Shown here one piece after another: positions 33,585 through 43,442 of a stretch of DNA of 64,000 nt. The first letter of the stretch is position 1. Every line of letters starts with the position of its first letter. Under the pieces are notes generated by a model. It was given only the letters and a program-made list of their open reading frames with translations. It did not search any database and was not told the DNA's origin. The DNA comes from CALOFP01 sp942492635 (GTDB lineage: Bacteria; UBP6; UBA1177; CALOFP01), in assembly GCA_942492635.1 (NCBI GenBank), contig CALOFP010000001.1:372001-436000 (forward strand), given 5' to 3'. The position numbers and the translations under genes are program-made.

Positions 33585-34100
33585 TCTAAAACCTCCAAGT
33601 ATCGAACTGTTGTCAATGTATAGCGAACAGAATACCCAAATATAACAAAATTGTCCATTATAGGTTGTAATTCATCAAGAGTCAGTCGAGGTCGTGCGAA
33701 GGACCAAAGTGGGGCAAACGGGGACGGGTCGGCACTTTTGTACTTTTTGTCGGGCATTAAAGATTTTTTTTCTTTGTTTTTTCTTTAGGGGATTTCGGGG
33801 GATCTTTGAGACGTAGCATGCTACGTCTCTACGGTTTATTCATTCAAAAGCGCCGATTTTAAATATTTTTAGCACTGCAAGCGGTTAATTTGATCCGAAT
33901 AACAATACTTTCACCGGTTGAATCTTCAGAATCAGCGGTATATTCTTTTTCCATGTGAATGCTCTCTACGAAAGTTAGATCAAAAATTCCAAGCGTCAAA
34001 CGAGAAAAAAACAACTAGAAATACTAATTTCTCAATAATTATAGATTCTTTGATAGAAATAAATAAAATAATGGAACACACAAACATCATGGAGAAGCAG
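33585..34100. other. intergenic region with a 22-bp palindrome
   Basis: About 515 bases between divergent genes. The notable item is the palindrome at 33808. I see no gene here; the frame upstream of the 34101 start is not supported. Confidence 0.55.
33808..33829. repeat. 22-bp perfect palindrome, short dispersed repeat
   Basis: GAGACGTAGCA followed by its exact complement TGCTACGTCTC, then TACGG. Near-identical copies lie at 54901-54922 (one mismatch) and 55413-55432, each followed by CTAC-type sequence. It is a REP-like element. Confidence 0.85.
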
Positions 34101-35453
34101 ATGAAAAAACTATTAACTTTCATTACTGTTGTTTTCTTCTTATTTATCGGATGTTCCGACAGCGACAGTGGTGAGAATGGATCGGGAGAAACAGGTGTAC
34201 CTGATTCCGAATCGTTGGACAACGGTGGAGAAAAAGGAACGGATGGCGAACAGTCGGGAAGCGGAAATGGATCCGACAACAGTTCGGATGATTCAAACAG
34301 CTCCGGAAACGGGTCGGGAGACGGATCAGATCCGGGAAACGATTCGAATACGGGAGGAGGATCGGATAGCAGCAGCGGAGAGGATAACGATTCCGGAAAC
34401 GGAACTGATCCGATAAGCGATTCAGATCAGGAAAGCGATCCAAATGACGACGATCCGACCCAATACCCGTCTACCTACAACTTTGAGAACGCGGCGCCCT
34501 GGTATCAATGTCCGGCTGAGCAGTTTCCTGAAGGTACTGTCGTCGTAACCGCCTTCGACAAGGCATCCCAGCACTACTCAGGAGGGGACAACAAGAGAGA
34601 TATCAAAGCTGATGTGAGCTTTCCGGAACATAAAAACTGGGCACAGGTCGGCCTTATGCTCAAACTCGAGTGCCCGGAAAACGGACTCTGCGATCACTGG
34701 GATCGTACGGGAAGTATTCAGCTGATCAAGAATCCGGACGATGAAGAAAAACGGGAAACTGTTGAGATCACACGCCACATCACCCCCTATCGAGTCGGAA
34801 TGTGCGAATATATCGATGTTACGGAAATGGCCTCCCTTTTCACCGGCACCCGGCGCATAAAATCTTTTATCGACACATGGGTGGGTCCCGGGCACGACCA
34901 GGGTGACGGATGGAGAATCACCGTTAAATTCATCTTTTATCCGGGTGAAAAAAAGACGGCGGACCAAGTTGTCAACATCTGGGGATTCAAAAATACTAGG
35001 GTCGGTGAAATCGAGCCGGATAAAAATGTGGATTCACAGTACGAACCGGTGGAAGTCGATATTCCGCAGGGAACTAAGAGGGTTCTGGCCCACCTCACCA
35101 CTACGGGTCACTCGTTTAACAACACTCACAACTGCGCGGAATTCTGCGAGATGCGTCACGACATCATCCTCAACAACGAGATCGTGACCTCAATCAACCC
35201 ATGGAGAGCCAACTGCGACCAGAATCCCGTTTCTAACCAGTACGGAACCTGGAAATATCCCAGAAACGGCTGGTGTCCCGGTGCAATATCCGTCGGCGAT
35301 ATTGTGGATATTACGGACAAGGTGAAAATCGGCGATAAGAATCGGTTCGATTTCAACATCCTTCTTAAAAACGGAACGGAGTACGACAACGTCAATCCGA
35401 ACGACCTTAGGCCCTACACCTTTGTATCCCTGAGGCTCTACCTTTTTAATTAA
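34101..35453 (+). CDS. lipoprotein with PNGase F-like domain
   Basis: This 450-residue protein starts at the ATG at 34101 behind GGAGAAGCAG: KKLLTFITVVFFLFIGCSDS is a lipoprotein signal with lipobox LFIGC. A Gly/Ser/Asp-rich linker of ~90 residues follows. The remaining ~330 residues resemble peptide-N4-(N-acetyl-glucosaminyl)asparagine amidase F. CDHWDRTGS matches CDEWDR, with the catalytic Asp; ITPYRVG matches ITPYWVG; TGHSFNNTHNCAEFCEMRH matches the GCAEWCFRTH region, with the catalytic Glu; GWCPGAISVGDIVD matches the GWCPG end. A third acidic site, TETW in PNGase F, reads IDTW here. It may release N-glycans from glycoproteins at the cell surface. Confidence 0.8.
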   Translation: MKKLLTFITVVFFLFIGCSDSDSGENGSGETGVPDSESLDNGGEKGTDGEQSGSGNGSDNSSDDSNSSGNGSGDGSDPGNDSNTGGGSDSSSGEDNDSGNGTDPISDSDQESDPNDDDPTQYPSTYNFENAAPWYQCPAEQFPEGTVVVTAFDKASQHYSGGDNKRDIKADVSFPEHKNWAQVGLMLKLECPENGLCDHWDRTGSIQLIKNPDDEEKRETVEITRHITPYRVGMCEYIDVTEMASLFTGTRRIKSFIDTWVGPGHDQGDGWRITVKFIFYPGEKKTADQVVNIWGFKNTRVGEIEPDKNVDSQYEPVEVDIPQGTKRVLAHLTTTGHSFNNTHNCAEFCEMRHDIILNNEIVTSINPWRANCDQNPVSNQYGTWKYPRNGWCPGAISVGDIVDITDKVKIGDKNRFDFNILLKNGTEYDNVNPNDLRPYTFVSLRLYLFN

Positions 35454-36155
35454 TTTTCAGCTAAAACAAGCACTCACAGACAAACAGATGGTAGTCTAAA
35501 AAAAATCGATCTCATTCAAGTAGGCAGAATATCGCCTGTCACGCTCCTTGAAACAACAGGAGAGCCGTCGAGATGAAATTGTTTTTTTTATCATAAAAAA
35601 TAATTCTGTTGAATAAACCATAGTTCGTTACGAATTTCGTGAGATCGGCATAACATCGTTTTAAATTCATCGTAAAGGCAAAGGATATTACTAACAATTG
35701 AAAACAATATTTCTCTCGGCCATACTATTTCCAACTTGCAGCACAATTTTTTCAACAAAATCATAACAGGCAACAATTTCAATTAATTTATACAACGAAA
35801 AAAGCAATCGTATTTTCCTTAAACAAAACTTTCGCAAAACCAGACACTATTTTTTATACTCATCATGCTATTTTTTAACTTTTCATTAAAACAACTTCGA
35901 GATTTAAAAACAAAGTATAAAAAAACCACATAACAACAACTAACATAGTATTCAAGGGCATATGGACAAATTAACCACGAAAACACTCTGAACATAAACT
36001 AACATCAACTTAACACTTTCTTAACTTAATTGTTTAACTATTGTTTTTGTGGAAATTTTTTCCAAAATATATTTGACAAGCAAACTACAAAAACTATATT
36101 TAACACCATTGGTGCTTATATTTTGGTTTTAAAATTAATTTTTTCGAGGTTTGTT
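35454..36155. other. AT-rich intergenic region with promoter of the lux-like operon
   Basis: About 700 bases with no supported gene. It holds a CTTTCGCAAAAC motif at 35829-35840 and the promoter region at 36073-36114. The frame extending upstream of 36156 lacks a ribosome binding site. Confidence 0.6.
36073..36114 (+). promoter_or_regulatory. promoter and possible operator of the lux-like operon
   Basis: TTGACA at 36073-36078 and TATATT at 36095-36100 have a 16-base spacer. The perfect inverted repeat CACCATTGGTG at 36104-36114 overlaps the expected start of transcription and could be an operator. The first ribosome binding site, GAGG at 36146, follows. Confidence 0.65.
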
Positions 36156-37160
36156 TTGGTAAATTTTACCATCCATCCTCTTCAATCGAACGATCTTAGA
36201 GCTGCAGCAGATTGCGCATCTGCAACCTACAGCGACGGATATTACTCGGTTGAAAGGATCAAGGAAATGAGTGAGTCGGAGAATTTCACCTCCTACGTTG
36301 CTGTCGACGAAGCCGGTTCGGTCGCCGGCCACGCAGGATTCAGGCTATTCCCGGCGCAAAACATTGCAGAGATGTGCGCGGCATTTGTTTCACCCGATTA
36401 TCGAGGCGGAGGCTGCCTGAACGCCATAGCCGATTTTCTGGTGGAGGAGGGAGAACGGAGGGGGCTGGACGGACTGTTCGTGCAGTCGGTTTGTTCTCAC
36501 CCCTACTCCCAGAAAGCCGTTCACAGGCTGGGATTCACGGACTGTGCCTTTCTTCCGGGAAGAATTCAGGAGATCGGTTACAGAAACATGAACTGTACGA
36601 CCGGCGAAAGGGAAAGTCAGCTGATATCTTTCCGCTACCTCAACAAACCGAAGGAGCTTTTCCTCTTCGCTCCGGAACGAAGTCGTGGAATGATCAGATC
36701 CATATTCGACCACTTCGATATCGAGACAACATTTCTCTCTCCGGCACTTCCGTCAACCCCCACAGGGAAAAGCGAGATTTCCACGAAACTGACCCCCTTC
36801 GCGGGAGCCGCGACAGTTACCGTTGATAGAATCGGAGCTGATATTCACAGAAGATTGCTGGACATTTCCACTTCACTCTACCGGAAGAAGTTCACGAGCA
36901 TAGCTCTGCAACTCAACATGAGGACCCGGGAAATTCTACATGCTGCCGAGTGTGCCGAATCTTTAGGTTACTCTTTCTGCGGAGTAATGCCCGGATCCAA
37001 GTTGGGAGGCATGCTGCTCTTCCAACTTTTAAACAACTATTCCATCGACTTCGGTCATGTAAATACCAACACCCGATTGGGTAGAGAGATTGCGGAGTAC
37101 GTTTATGCTCAAAAACCCACAGGGCAGGAATTCATCTTCAGAAACAGGGAGGCCGGCTAG
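36156..37160 (+). CDS. GNAT-family N-acetyltransferase
   Basis: This 334-residue protein starts at TTG 36156, with GAGG and a six-base spacer before it. The upstream frame to 36030 is AT-rich and unsupported. Residues 60-140 form the GNAT core: a VAVDEAGSVAGHAGF strand, then VSPDYRGGGCLNAIADF, matching the acetyl-CoA loop RGxG(x)A, and SVCSHPYSQKAVHRLGF, the last motif. The C-terminal ~170 residues are unassigned; they may be a second, degenerate acetyltransferase lobe. It heads an operon with LuxE- and LuxC-like genes, so it may act on the same acylated product. Confidence 0.75.
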   Translation: MVNFTIHPLQSNDLRAAADCASATYSDGYYSVERIKEMSESENFTSYVAVDEAGSVAGHAGFRLFPAQNIAEMCAAFVSPDYRGGGCLNAIADFLVEEGERRGLDGLFVQSVCSHPYSQKAVHRLGFTDCAFLPGRIQEIGYRNMNCTTGERESQLISFRYLNKPKELFLFAPERSRGMIRSIFDHFDIETTFLSPALPSTPTGKSEISTKLTPFAGAATVTVDRIGADIHRRLLDISTSLYRKKFTSIALQLNMRTREILHAAECAESLGYSFCGVMPGSKLGGMLLFQLLNNYSIDFGHVNTNTRLGREIAEYVYAQKPTGQEFIFRNREAG

Positions 37161-37163
37161 ATT

Positions 37164-38285
37164 ATGTTCAAAGCCATAGACAAACTTTGTAGACTTAAAA
37201 ACCCCTTCTCATCCGAAAGGGCGGACCGTGAGCTTTTCAACGATGCAATGCGTGAAAATTACAGGTTCCAACTGGAAAAACAGCCGTTTCTGCGCTACAT
37301 GGCCGATAGGGACGGATTCGATGTGGAAAATGGAAATGTTGAGAATATCCCGCCTCTGTTCGTGGATACAATGAAGATCCATACATTCAGCAATATCCGC
37401 GATGATGAAATCGCCCTCTTGCTTACAAGTTCCGGAACAAAGGGGCAGAAGACACAGACCATTCTCGATGAAGGTTCCCTTGAAAGAATTAAGATTCTGG
37501 CCCGTTCGACATTCGAGGCGATGGGGTTTGCGAACACGAAACCCGTGCACTACTTCATGTTCTCCTACGACATAAGAAAGGCGGGGAATGTGGGAACAAG
37601 CTGGAGCGACGAGCAGATAATGTCCCTTGCACCCGGAAAAAGCGTTCACTGGCTTATCGAGTGGGATGAAAAGAGGGGTGCATATCACTTCGATTCCGAC
37701 AAGTGGGCACAGAAGTTCCTGGAACTGCATGAGGATGCGCCGGTGAGGATGCTGGGATTCCCGGCATTCATGTACGAAATTGTTGAAAAAATTCACGAAA
37801 TCACAGGAAACATAAAGGTGGACCCTGCCAGCTTCATAATCGCCGGCGGCGGATGGAAAAACCATCGAGGCACCCCGATGTCCATAAACGATTTCGCCCG
37901 CCACATAGAAAAAAGAATCGGCCTGCCTGCCGAAAACATCAGGGACACCTATGGAATGGCGGAACACGGAGTCCCGTACTGTTCCTGTTCCCACGGTCAT
38001 CTTCACGTTCCCATATTCGGAAAACTTGTGGTTCGCGATCCCCTTACGATGGAAAAAAGATCCTACGGAGAAGAGGGAATGCTCCAGCTGCTGACCCCCT
38101 ACTGCACCTCCCAGCCCAACCTCTCCATTCTCTCGACCGATCTTGTTGTCCTGGGCAGGGATTGCCCCTGCGGCAAACCGGGAGACTACATGGTTTCCAT
38201 CAGGAGAGGCGGCGTAAGAAAACACAAGGGGTGCGCCATAGCCGCACAGGAAATTCTGGATAAATCGGCAAAGCAGGAGAGCTGA
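37164..38285 (+). CDS. LuxE-family acyl-protein synthetase / adenylate-forming ligase
   Basis: This 373-residue protein is typical of LuxE, which activates fatty acids and passes them to LuxC. It contains LLTSSGTKGQKTQ near residue 85, the adenylation P-loop, DTYGMAEHGVPYC and CPCGKPGDY. Two CSC/CPC pairs near the C-terminus resemble a zinc site. It ends directly at the LuxC start, and an AGGAG for LuxC lies within its last codons. In luminous bacteria LuxE works with LuxC and LuxD to make aldehyde; no luxAB is seen here. Confidence 0.83.
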   Translation: MFKAIDKLCRLKNPFSSERADRELFNDAMRENYRFQLEKQPFLRYMADRDGFDVENGNVENIPPLFVDTMKIHTFSNIRDDEIALLLTSSGTKGQKTQTILDEGSLERIKILARSTFEAMGFANTKPVHYFMFSYDIRKAGNVGTSWSDEQIMSLAPGKSVHWLIEWDEKRGAYHFDSDKWAQKFLELHEDAPVRMLGFPAFMYEIVEKIHEITGNIKVDPASFIIAGGGWKNHRGTPMSINDFARHIEKRIGLPAENIRDTYGMAEHGVPYCSCSHGHLHVPIFGKLVVRDPLTMEKRSYGEEGMLQLLTPYCTSQPNLSILSTDLVVLGRDCPCGKPGDYMVSIRRGGVRKHKGCAIAAQEILDKSAKQES

Positions 38286-40931
38286 ATGAATAGAGATGAA
38301 TTTTCAAACATACTTTTCGGAGAGAGAAGAAAACCGGGTGAAGCATTTACTGCAGAAATTTTCAACCGATATCTATGTGAAGAGGAGCTGGACAGAAAAT
38401 CGAAAGAATTCAAGAAAATACCTATAGACAAAATAATTTCCCTACTCGGCATGGTCGGAGATCTTTTCCGGGACAGATCAAAACCATACTACTCGGAATC
38501 CGTCGCCGAACTTCCCTCCGCCATCGACCTGTCGCAAGCAATGATAGAGACAGGTCTCGAACTGTTTTGTGAGCTGCTGAGCCCCGATTACCTGAGAAAA
38601 AGTCTCGGCTCTCTGGGCGATTACCGCTCCCTTGACCACTTTGTTCCCGATGGGAAGAATCTTTCCAGAAGGGCTGTTCCCGTCGGAAGCGTATGCCATA
38701 TCGCCGCAGGCAACATTTTCCTGGGATCCGTGGCGTCCCTGATCCAGGGAATAGTTACGAAAAACGTGAATCTTCTTAAGGTTTCAAGCAGGGATTTCCT
38801 CTTCCCTACACTCTTTTTCAGGGCTCTTGGAGAGGCCGATCGGGAAGGAATAATCACCCCCTTCGTCTCAATGGCCTACTGGGACCGTAATGATGAGGAA
38901 ATTGAGAATCTGGTTAAGAGCAGGTTCGACGCAATTCTTCTCTTCGGCGGCGAAGATGCCGTGATGAAATACAAAAACGGGCTGAGTCCAAAAACGGAGC
39001 TACACAGTTTCGGGCCGAAAATAAGCTTCGGCCTGGTAACATCGGATGTCGACGACATGGGTCTCATAAAAGCTGCTAAGGGATTTGCACAGGATATCGC
39101 CCTCTGGGAACAGCGGGCCTGCACAAGCTGCCAGAACATATTTGTCGAAGGAAAAGAACAGGGGGAAAAACTTGGGAAATTCATCTCCATAGCTCTTGAT
39201 GAACTGGCCGAAAAGTGGCCTCTTTCACTGTCAGATGCCAACAGTGCCGTTGAAATCCGCAAAATCAGGGAGAGGGCACTGTGGGATCAATTCAACAAAA
39301 ATGCAGAATTTCACGAGGGAAAATCAAAAACCCACACGGTCATTGTCCGGGAAGGCAACGACCTGCAGGACTCTCCTCTCAGCAGAACGGTCTATATCAA
39401 CTGTGTTGAAAACTACGGAGAAGTGCTTACAGGCAACATGAACCGCATGAAGTACTACCTCTCCACGATGGCAATAGCCGCCGAGAGAAATATTCAGAAA
39501 ATCACGGAACTTTTCACGGATAAGGGAGTGATGCGCTTCACCTCACCCGGTTCCATGTCCGGAGACGATGACCCGGCAGCACCTCACGACGGAAAACACA
39601 TTCTAAACCTCCTTGTCCGCTTCATCTCGAAGGGAGATCTTGCCGAGGACAGTTTCGGACTCTCCTTTCTTGAAGATGAGAAAAGGAATGAGGCCATTCT
39701 TGCCCGCCTCAACAGGACATTAAAATCGGCGACAAAATCCAGTTTCTACAGAGAAAGACTGAAAAACATAAAGCTTCCCCTCAAATCACTCGAGGAGATG
39801 AAACAGATCCCGATCCTGGAAAAGGATGATGTGTACGCCCACAGCATTGAAAAATCCAATGCGATGCTCACGGAAGATCCGGAAGGAAGTTACATCTTCT
39901 CCGCAGGTGGAACAACCGGAAAGATGAAGTACGTCTACTACTCGAAGGAGGAATTCAGGGAAGCAAAAAAATTGACCGGTCAGGGACACATTGCGGCGGG
40001 AATAGAAAAAACGGACCGGGTGGCGAACTTCTTCATGGCCGGAGCGTTCTGGACCGCCTACCTCGCAACCAACGGAGGACTGGAAGAGACGGGATGCACG
40101 ATCCTGCCCATTACGGCCAACCAGCCGGAAGCGGAGTCTCTTGAATACATTCGGCAATTCAGACCGAATGTGATAATGTCCATTCCCGGGAATCTCATTC
40201 TCCTCGCCCAGGAGGTCGAGCGTCGGAACGAAACCATCCGTTTCGACAAAATTTACTATGCGGGAGAACATTTGAGTGAACCGGGAAGGGCCTACCTTCG
40301 GAGGGTTTTCCAGCCCCGAATAATAGCCTCCCTCGGATACGGAGCCGTCGAGACCGGCCCTATCGGCTTCATCTGTCCGGAGTGCGGCGACGGGGAGCAC
40401 CATCCCTTAGAGGAATGGTGCTTTACCGAACGGGATGAAAACGGGGACATACTGGTAACAACCCTCCGCAGGGACCTTCACCCCTTCATCCGCTACCGGC
40501 TCGGAGACCGCGTCGAAATGGTCGAGGAGAGCTGCAGCTGCGGAAGAAATTCAAAAAGATTCAAACTGTTATCAAGAAGCGACGACGTCATCAGATTCAA
40601 CGCAACCAACCTTTATCTGGATGAGGTCGGGAATGCGCTCTCTACGGTTGATGACCTGTCGACCTTCTACCAGGTCGTGGTTGAGAACGACGGTGCCGGA
40701 AAGAGAATAACCTTCAGGATCGAGACCAGAAAACCTGATGAAAACAGGAATGACATTGAAAAAATAAGCCGGAAAGTGCTGAAGGAAAAATGTGTCGCCC
40801 TAGGAAGAGACGCGAAACTCAACCTCATCAGGCACATGGATATCGACATAGTTGCCCCCGGAACAATCGAACGTGTTGGAAGAACAGGAAAGATAAGAAG
40901 AATCATCGACAGAACAATGGAGGCCGACTGA
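38286..40931 (+). CDS. LuxC-like acyl-CoA reductase fused to a PaaK-like ligase
   Basis: This 881-residue protein has two domains. Residues ~60-420 match LuxC acyl reductase, an aldehyde-dehydrogenase fold: VPVGSVCHIAAGNIFLGS, ILLFGGEDAVMKY and WEQRACTSCQNIFVEG with the candidate catalytic Cys. From ~470 onwards it resembles phenylacetate-CoA ligase/LuxE adenylating enzymes: YIFSAGGTTGKMKYV, GYGAVETGPIGFICP, FIRYRLGDRVEMV and the Cys-rich CSCGRNSKRF. It could both load and reduce an acyl group to an aldehyde. I know LuxC and LuxE as separate proteins, so the fusion is unusual. The stop overlaps the next start as TGATG. Confidence 0.83.
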   Translation: MNRDEFSNILFGERRKPGEAFTAEIFNRYLCEEELDRKSKEFKKIPIDKIISLLGMVGDLFRDRSKPYYSESVAELPSAIDLSQAMIETGLELFCELLSPDYLRKSLGSLGDYRSLDHFVPDGKNLSRRAVPVGSVCHIAAGNIFLGSVASLIQGIVTKNVNLLKVSSRDFLFPTLFFRALGEADREGIITPFVSMAYWDRNDEEIENLVKSRFDAILLFGGEDAVMKYKNGLSPKTELHSFGPKISFGLVTSDVDDMGLIKAAKGFAQDIALWEQRACTSCQNIFVEGKEQGEKLGKFISIALDELAEKWPLSLSDANSAVEIRKIRERALWDQFNKNAEFHEGKSKTHTVIVREGNDLQDSPLSRTVYINCVENYGEVLTGNMNRMKYYLSTMAIAAERNIQKITELFTDKGVMRFTSPGSMSGDDDPAAPHDGKHILNLLVRFISKGDLAEDSFGLSFLEDEKRNEAILARLNRTLKSATKSSFYRERLKNIKLPLKSLEEMKQIPILEKDDVYAHSIEKSNAMLTEDPEGSYIFSAGGTTGKMKYVYYSKEEFREAKKLTGQGHIAAGIEKTDRVANFFMAGAFWTAYLATNGGLEETGCTILPITANQPEAESLEYIRQFRPNVIMSIPGNLILLAQEVERRNETIRFDKIYYAGEHLSEPGRAYLRRVFQPRIIASLGYGAVETGPIGFICPECGDGEHHPLEEWCFTERDENGDILVTTLRRDLHPFIRYRLGDRVEMVEESCSCGRNSKRFKLLSRSDDVIRFNATNLYLDEVGNALSTVDDLSTFYQVVVENDGAGKRITFRIETRKPDENRNDIEKISRKVLKEKCVALGRDAKLNLIRHMDIDIVAPGTIERVGRTGKIRRIIDRTMEAD

Positions 40932-42193
40932 TGTTGAAGCAACTTAGAAACCATCCTCTTTTTCTATTTGAAAACTTCAGGAGACTCTTTTTCGGAAGGC
41001 TCATCTCCGCCGTCGGGGACAAGTTTTTTACAATCTCACTCGCATGGTGGATCATCAGCACAAGCGGTGAGGGAAACAAACTCCATCTGGGGCTTCTCAT
41101 GGCGGTAAACATCGCGCCGGTCGTACTGTTCGGCCCAGTAATGGGAACCCTGGCGGACCGCTTCAGCAAAAAGATGTGTATGATTGCGGCGGACATTCTC
41201 CGGGGAGCTATCATGTTTCTCATGTTCATACTCTTCTCGGCGGACTTACTCTCCCTGCCGATCCTCTATCTCCTCGTGTTCATTCTCTCTACGTTCGTAC
41301 CTTTATTCGAATCCTCTGCCAACGCATCCATAGCCAGGCTGACCGACGAGACACACCTTGCCAGAGCGGTTGCCCTCGATTCATCGGTAATTCACATCTC
41401 CAACATAGCCGGAGCGCTGATCGGCTCCCTTTTTCTTGCCTTTATGGGAGTCGGCGGCGCATTCCTCGTCAACGCGATCACGTTCTTCATTTCACTGTTT
41501 TTCATAATGAGGATCCGCCTCGACATTCCGTCCGAGGAGAACGGTGAGGAGTTCATGAATCAATTCAAATCAATATTTCCTGAACTGAAAAAGATGAAGC
41601 CGATATTGATGCTTATGCTGCTATTTGCCGCGCTAAACTTTTTCGCCGCTCCCCTGATGCTGCTTATTCCGATGATTGTGAAATTCGTGATAAAGCAATC
41701 TGTATCGTGGGTTGCAATACTTGAGTTTTTCCTTGCGCTGGGATCCGGAGTAACAGCACTCATTCTCAGTTTCAAAGGCAACATGAAAAACGCATATCCC
41801 CGTATGTTCGGCGCCCTCTTCAGCATGGGTTGCCTCATACTCCTCCTTGCGGCAACTACGGAGCGTCACACCATGGCGCTCCTTCTCCTTTTCTGTGGAA
41901 TCTCACTGGCCACCGTGGATGCCATAGCCATAATGATCTTTCATCACACGGTACCGGACAACATGAAGGGGCGATTCTTCTCACTTCTTACAACTCTCTG
42001 CTTCTCGGTTGTTCCCCTAGCCTACATCGTGAACGGAGTACTGTCCGACATATTTTCCGTTCCCGTAATTGTTGCGATCAACGGTGCAGGAAACCTGATT
42101 CTCTCTTTCGGTATACTGATAATCCCGAGAATCGTAACGGAGGAAAAGAGTGGAGCTGAAGGGCTGCAAAGTGAAAGAGTTGAAGAGTTTTAA
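40931..42193 (+). CDS. major facilitator superfamily exporter
   Basis: This inner-membrane transporter has 420 residues and about 12 transmembrane helices. Residues ~70-80 read MGTLADRFSKKMCM, the MFS loop 2-3 motif GxLaDRxxrk. It resembles the MFS_3/EntS-type exporters. The ATG at 40931 lies in a TGATG junction with the LuxC fusion; a longer frame from 40790 is inside the previous gene. It is the last gene of the operon and probably exports the operon's product. Confidence 0.85.
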   Translation: MLKQLRNHPLFLFENFRRLFFGRLISAVGDKFFTISLAWWIISTSGEGNKLHLGLLMAVNIAPVVLFGPVMGTLADRFSKKMCMIAADILRGAIMFLMFILFSADLLSLPILYLLVFILSTFVPLFESSANASIARLTDETHLARAVALDSSVIHISNIAGALIGSLFLAFMGVGGAFLVNAITFFISLFFIMRIRLDIPSEENGEEFMNQFKSIFPELKKMKPILMLMLLFAALNFFAAPLMLLIPMIVKFVIKQSVSWVAILEFFLALGSGVTALILSFKGNMKNAYPRMFGALFSMGCLILLLAATTERHTMALLLLFCGISLATVDAIAIMIFHHTVPDNMKGRFFSLLTTLCFSVVPLAYIVNGVLSDIFSVPVIVAINGAGNLILSFGILIIPRIVTEEKSGAEGLQSERVEEF

Positions 42194-42517
42194 AAACCAA
42201 ACAACTTACTGAATCCACTACAACATTCCCATCTTCTCAAGACACTTTTCCATTACAGACTCAATAACAATTTCTACCCGGATCAAACTACCCGAATACC
42301 TGCACTTGAAAATAATCCTGTCGATTCGAGAGCCGATCTGTTTATGAAAAAATCATTTCCAGCAACTTGGTAAAGGAAACATAGTCATCATCAAAATTTT
42401 TATGATCTTCATAACTCACATGACGAAAGAATAAAATATTGTATTAACTCGAATAAACATATAATCTTATATCAATCATTTTATAATTGAATTGGTGAAA
42501 ACCGGGAGATCTATCTT
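42194..42517. other. 324-bp intergenic region
   Basis: AT-rich DNA after the lux-like operon. I see no hairpin terminator. A weak promoter (TTGTAT at 42439, TATAAT at 42460, 15-base spacer) could drive the TPM gene. Confidence 0.45.
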
Positions 42518-43264
42518 TTGAAAAATGTTAAAAACAAAATTTCAAAATACATTTTCATTTTACTGACGCTCCTCTTTTCTTCCGCTCTCTGTCACGCTGG
42601 AGAAGGATATCCAGGTCACGTCGATGACTATGTCAACGATTTTGCTCAAGTTATGGATGTCTCGGATCATGAATCCGTTCGAAATATGCTCAAGGATCTT
42701 GAATATCAGACTGGAATCGAAGCTGTCGTCGTAACGATAAATTCGGTACACGATTACGGTACGGGAGATCGAACGATTGAATCCTTCGCCACAAATCTGT
42801 TCAACAGGTGGGGGGTCGGTCACAAAGCTGCAAACAACGGCGTCCTCATGCTTGTGGCGGTTAAGGATCGAAAGTGCCGAATTGAGCTCGGCGGAGGATA
42901 CGACAAATACTACGACTCCGTAATGAAAGAGATCATAGATACCAAAATGCTGCCTCGTTTCAAGGATGGAAACTACAGCCGTGGAATCTATGAAGGTTCA
43001 ATGGCCCTTATCCTCAAAATCACCAAAAAGGTGCCGTGGTACTCCTTCTACAAGTGGCATATCCTGATGGGAGTTCTCATCCTTATCTTCATATTTGCCG
43101 GAATCTCATGCATGCGCAGCGGCAAAACCGGCTGGGGCTGGGTACTCTTCTCGGTTGCCGGCATACTTCTTATTTTTCTTCTCAAAAGAATCAAAGTCGG
43201 CAACAGCTCCGAAGGTTTCGGCGGCGGAAGCTCGGACGGCGGCGGAGCCAGCGGCGAGTGGTAG
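42518..43264 (+). CDS. TPM-domain membrane protein (YgcG family)
   Basis: This 248-residue protein starts at a TTG. The signal peptide is IFILLTLLFSSALCHAG. The next ~130 residues are a TPM domain: VNDFAQVMD, YQTGIEAVVVTI, WGVGHKAANNGVLMLVAVKDRK and the GGGYDKYY that follows. Two transmembrane helices (LMGVLILIFIFAGI and WVLFSVAGILLIFLL) then precede a Gly/Ser-rich end (GGASGEW). These YgcG-like proteins are periplasmic-facing and have been linked to photosystem repair and acid phosphatase activity in plants; the bacterial role is unclear. It stands alone. Confidence 0.85.
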   Translation: MKNVKNKISKYIFILLTLLFSSALCHAGEGYPGHVDDYVNDFAQVMDVSDHESVRNMLKDLEYQTGIEAVVVTINSVHDYGTGDRTIESFATNLFNRWGVGHKAANNGVLMLVAVKDRKCRIELGGGYDKYYDSVMKEIIDTKMLPRFKDGNYSRGIYEGSMALILKITKKVPWYSFYKWHILMGVLILIFIFAGISCMRSGKTGWGWVLFSVAGILLIFLLKRIKVGNSSEGFGGGSSDGGGASGEW

Positions 43265-43442
43265 AACTCCCCTCATTGACAGCTTTTGGTTTGATGGACA
43301 GGGTGGACGCTGTGGACCGTCACGGACTTTGTGAACGGAATTACAGAATTGAATTGACTCATACTTGTTCCAAGGTCTATGTTTGGGATCAAGAACATCG
43401 CTTTCCATACTTCTCCTTATAAAAATAATCGGAGGATGACAG
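43265..43442. other. short intergenic region with GTGGACAGGGTGGAC-like repeat and a promoter
   Basis: Contains TGGACAGGGTGGAC at about 43297-43310, which recurs in the 54.85-kb gap. TTGACT at 43354-43359 and TATGTT at 43378-43383 (18-base spacer) could be the promoter of the next gene. Confidence 0.45.

Noticed and set aside
36156..42193. Bioluminescence operon
   Set aside because: LuxA and LuxB (luciferase) and LuxD are absent, so light production cannot be claimed.
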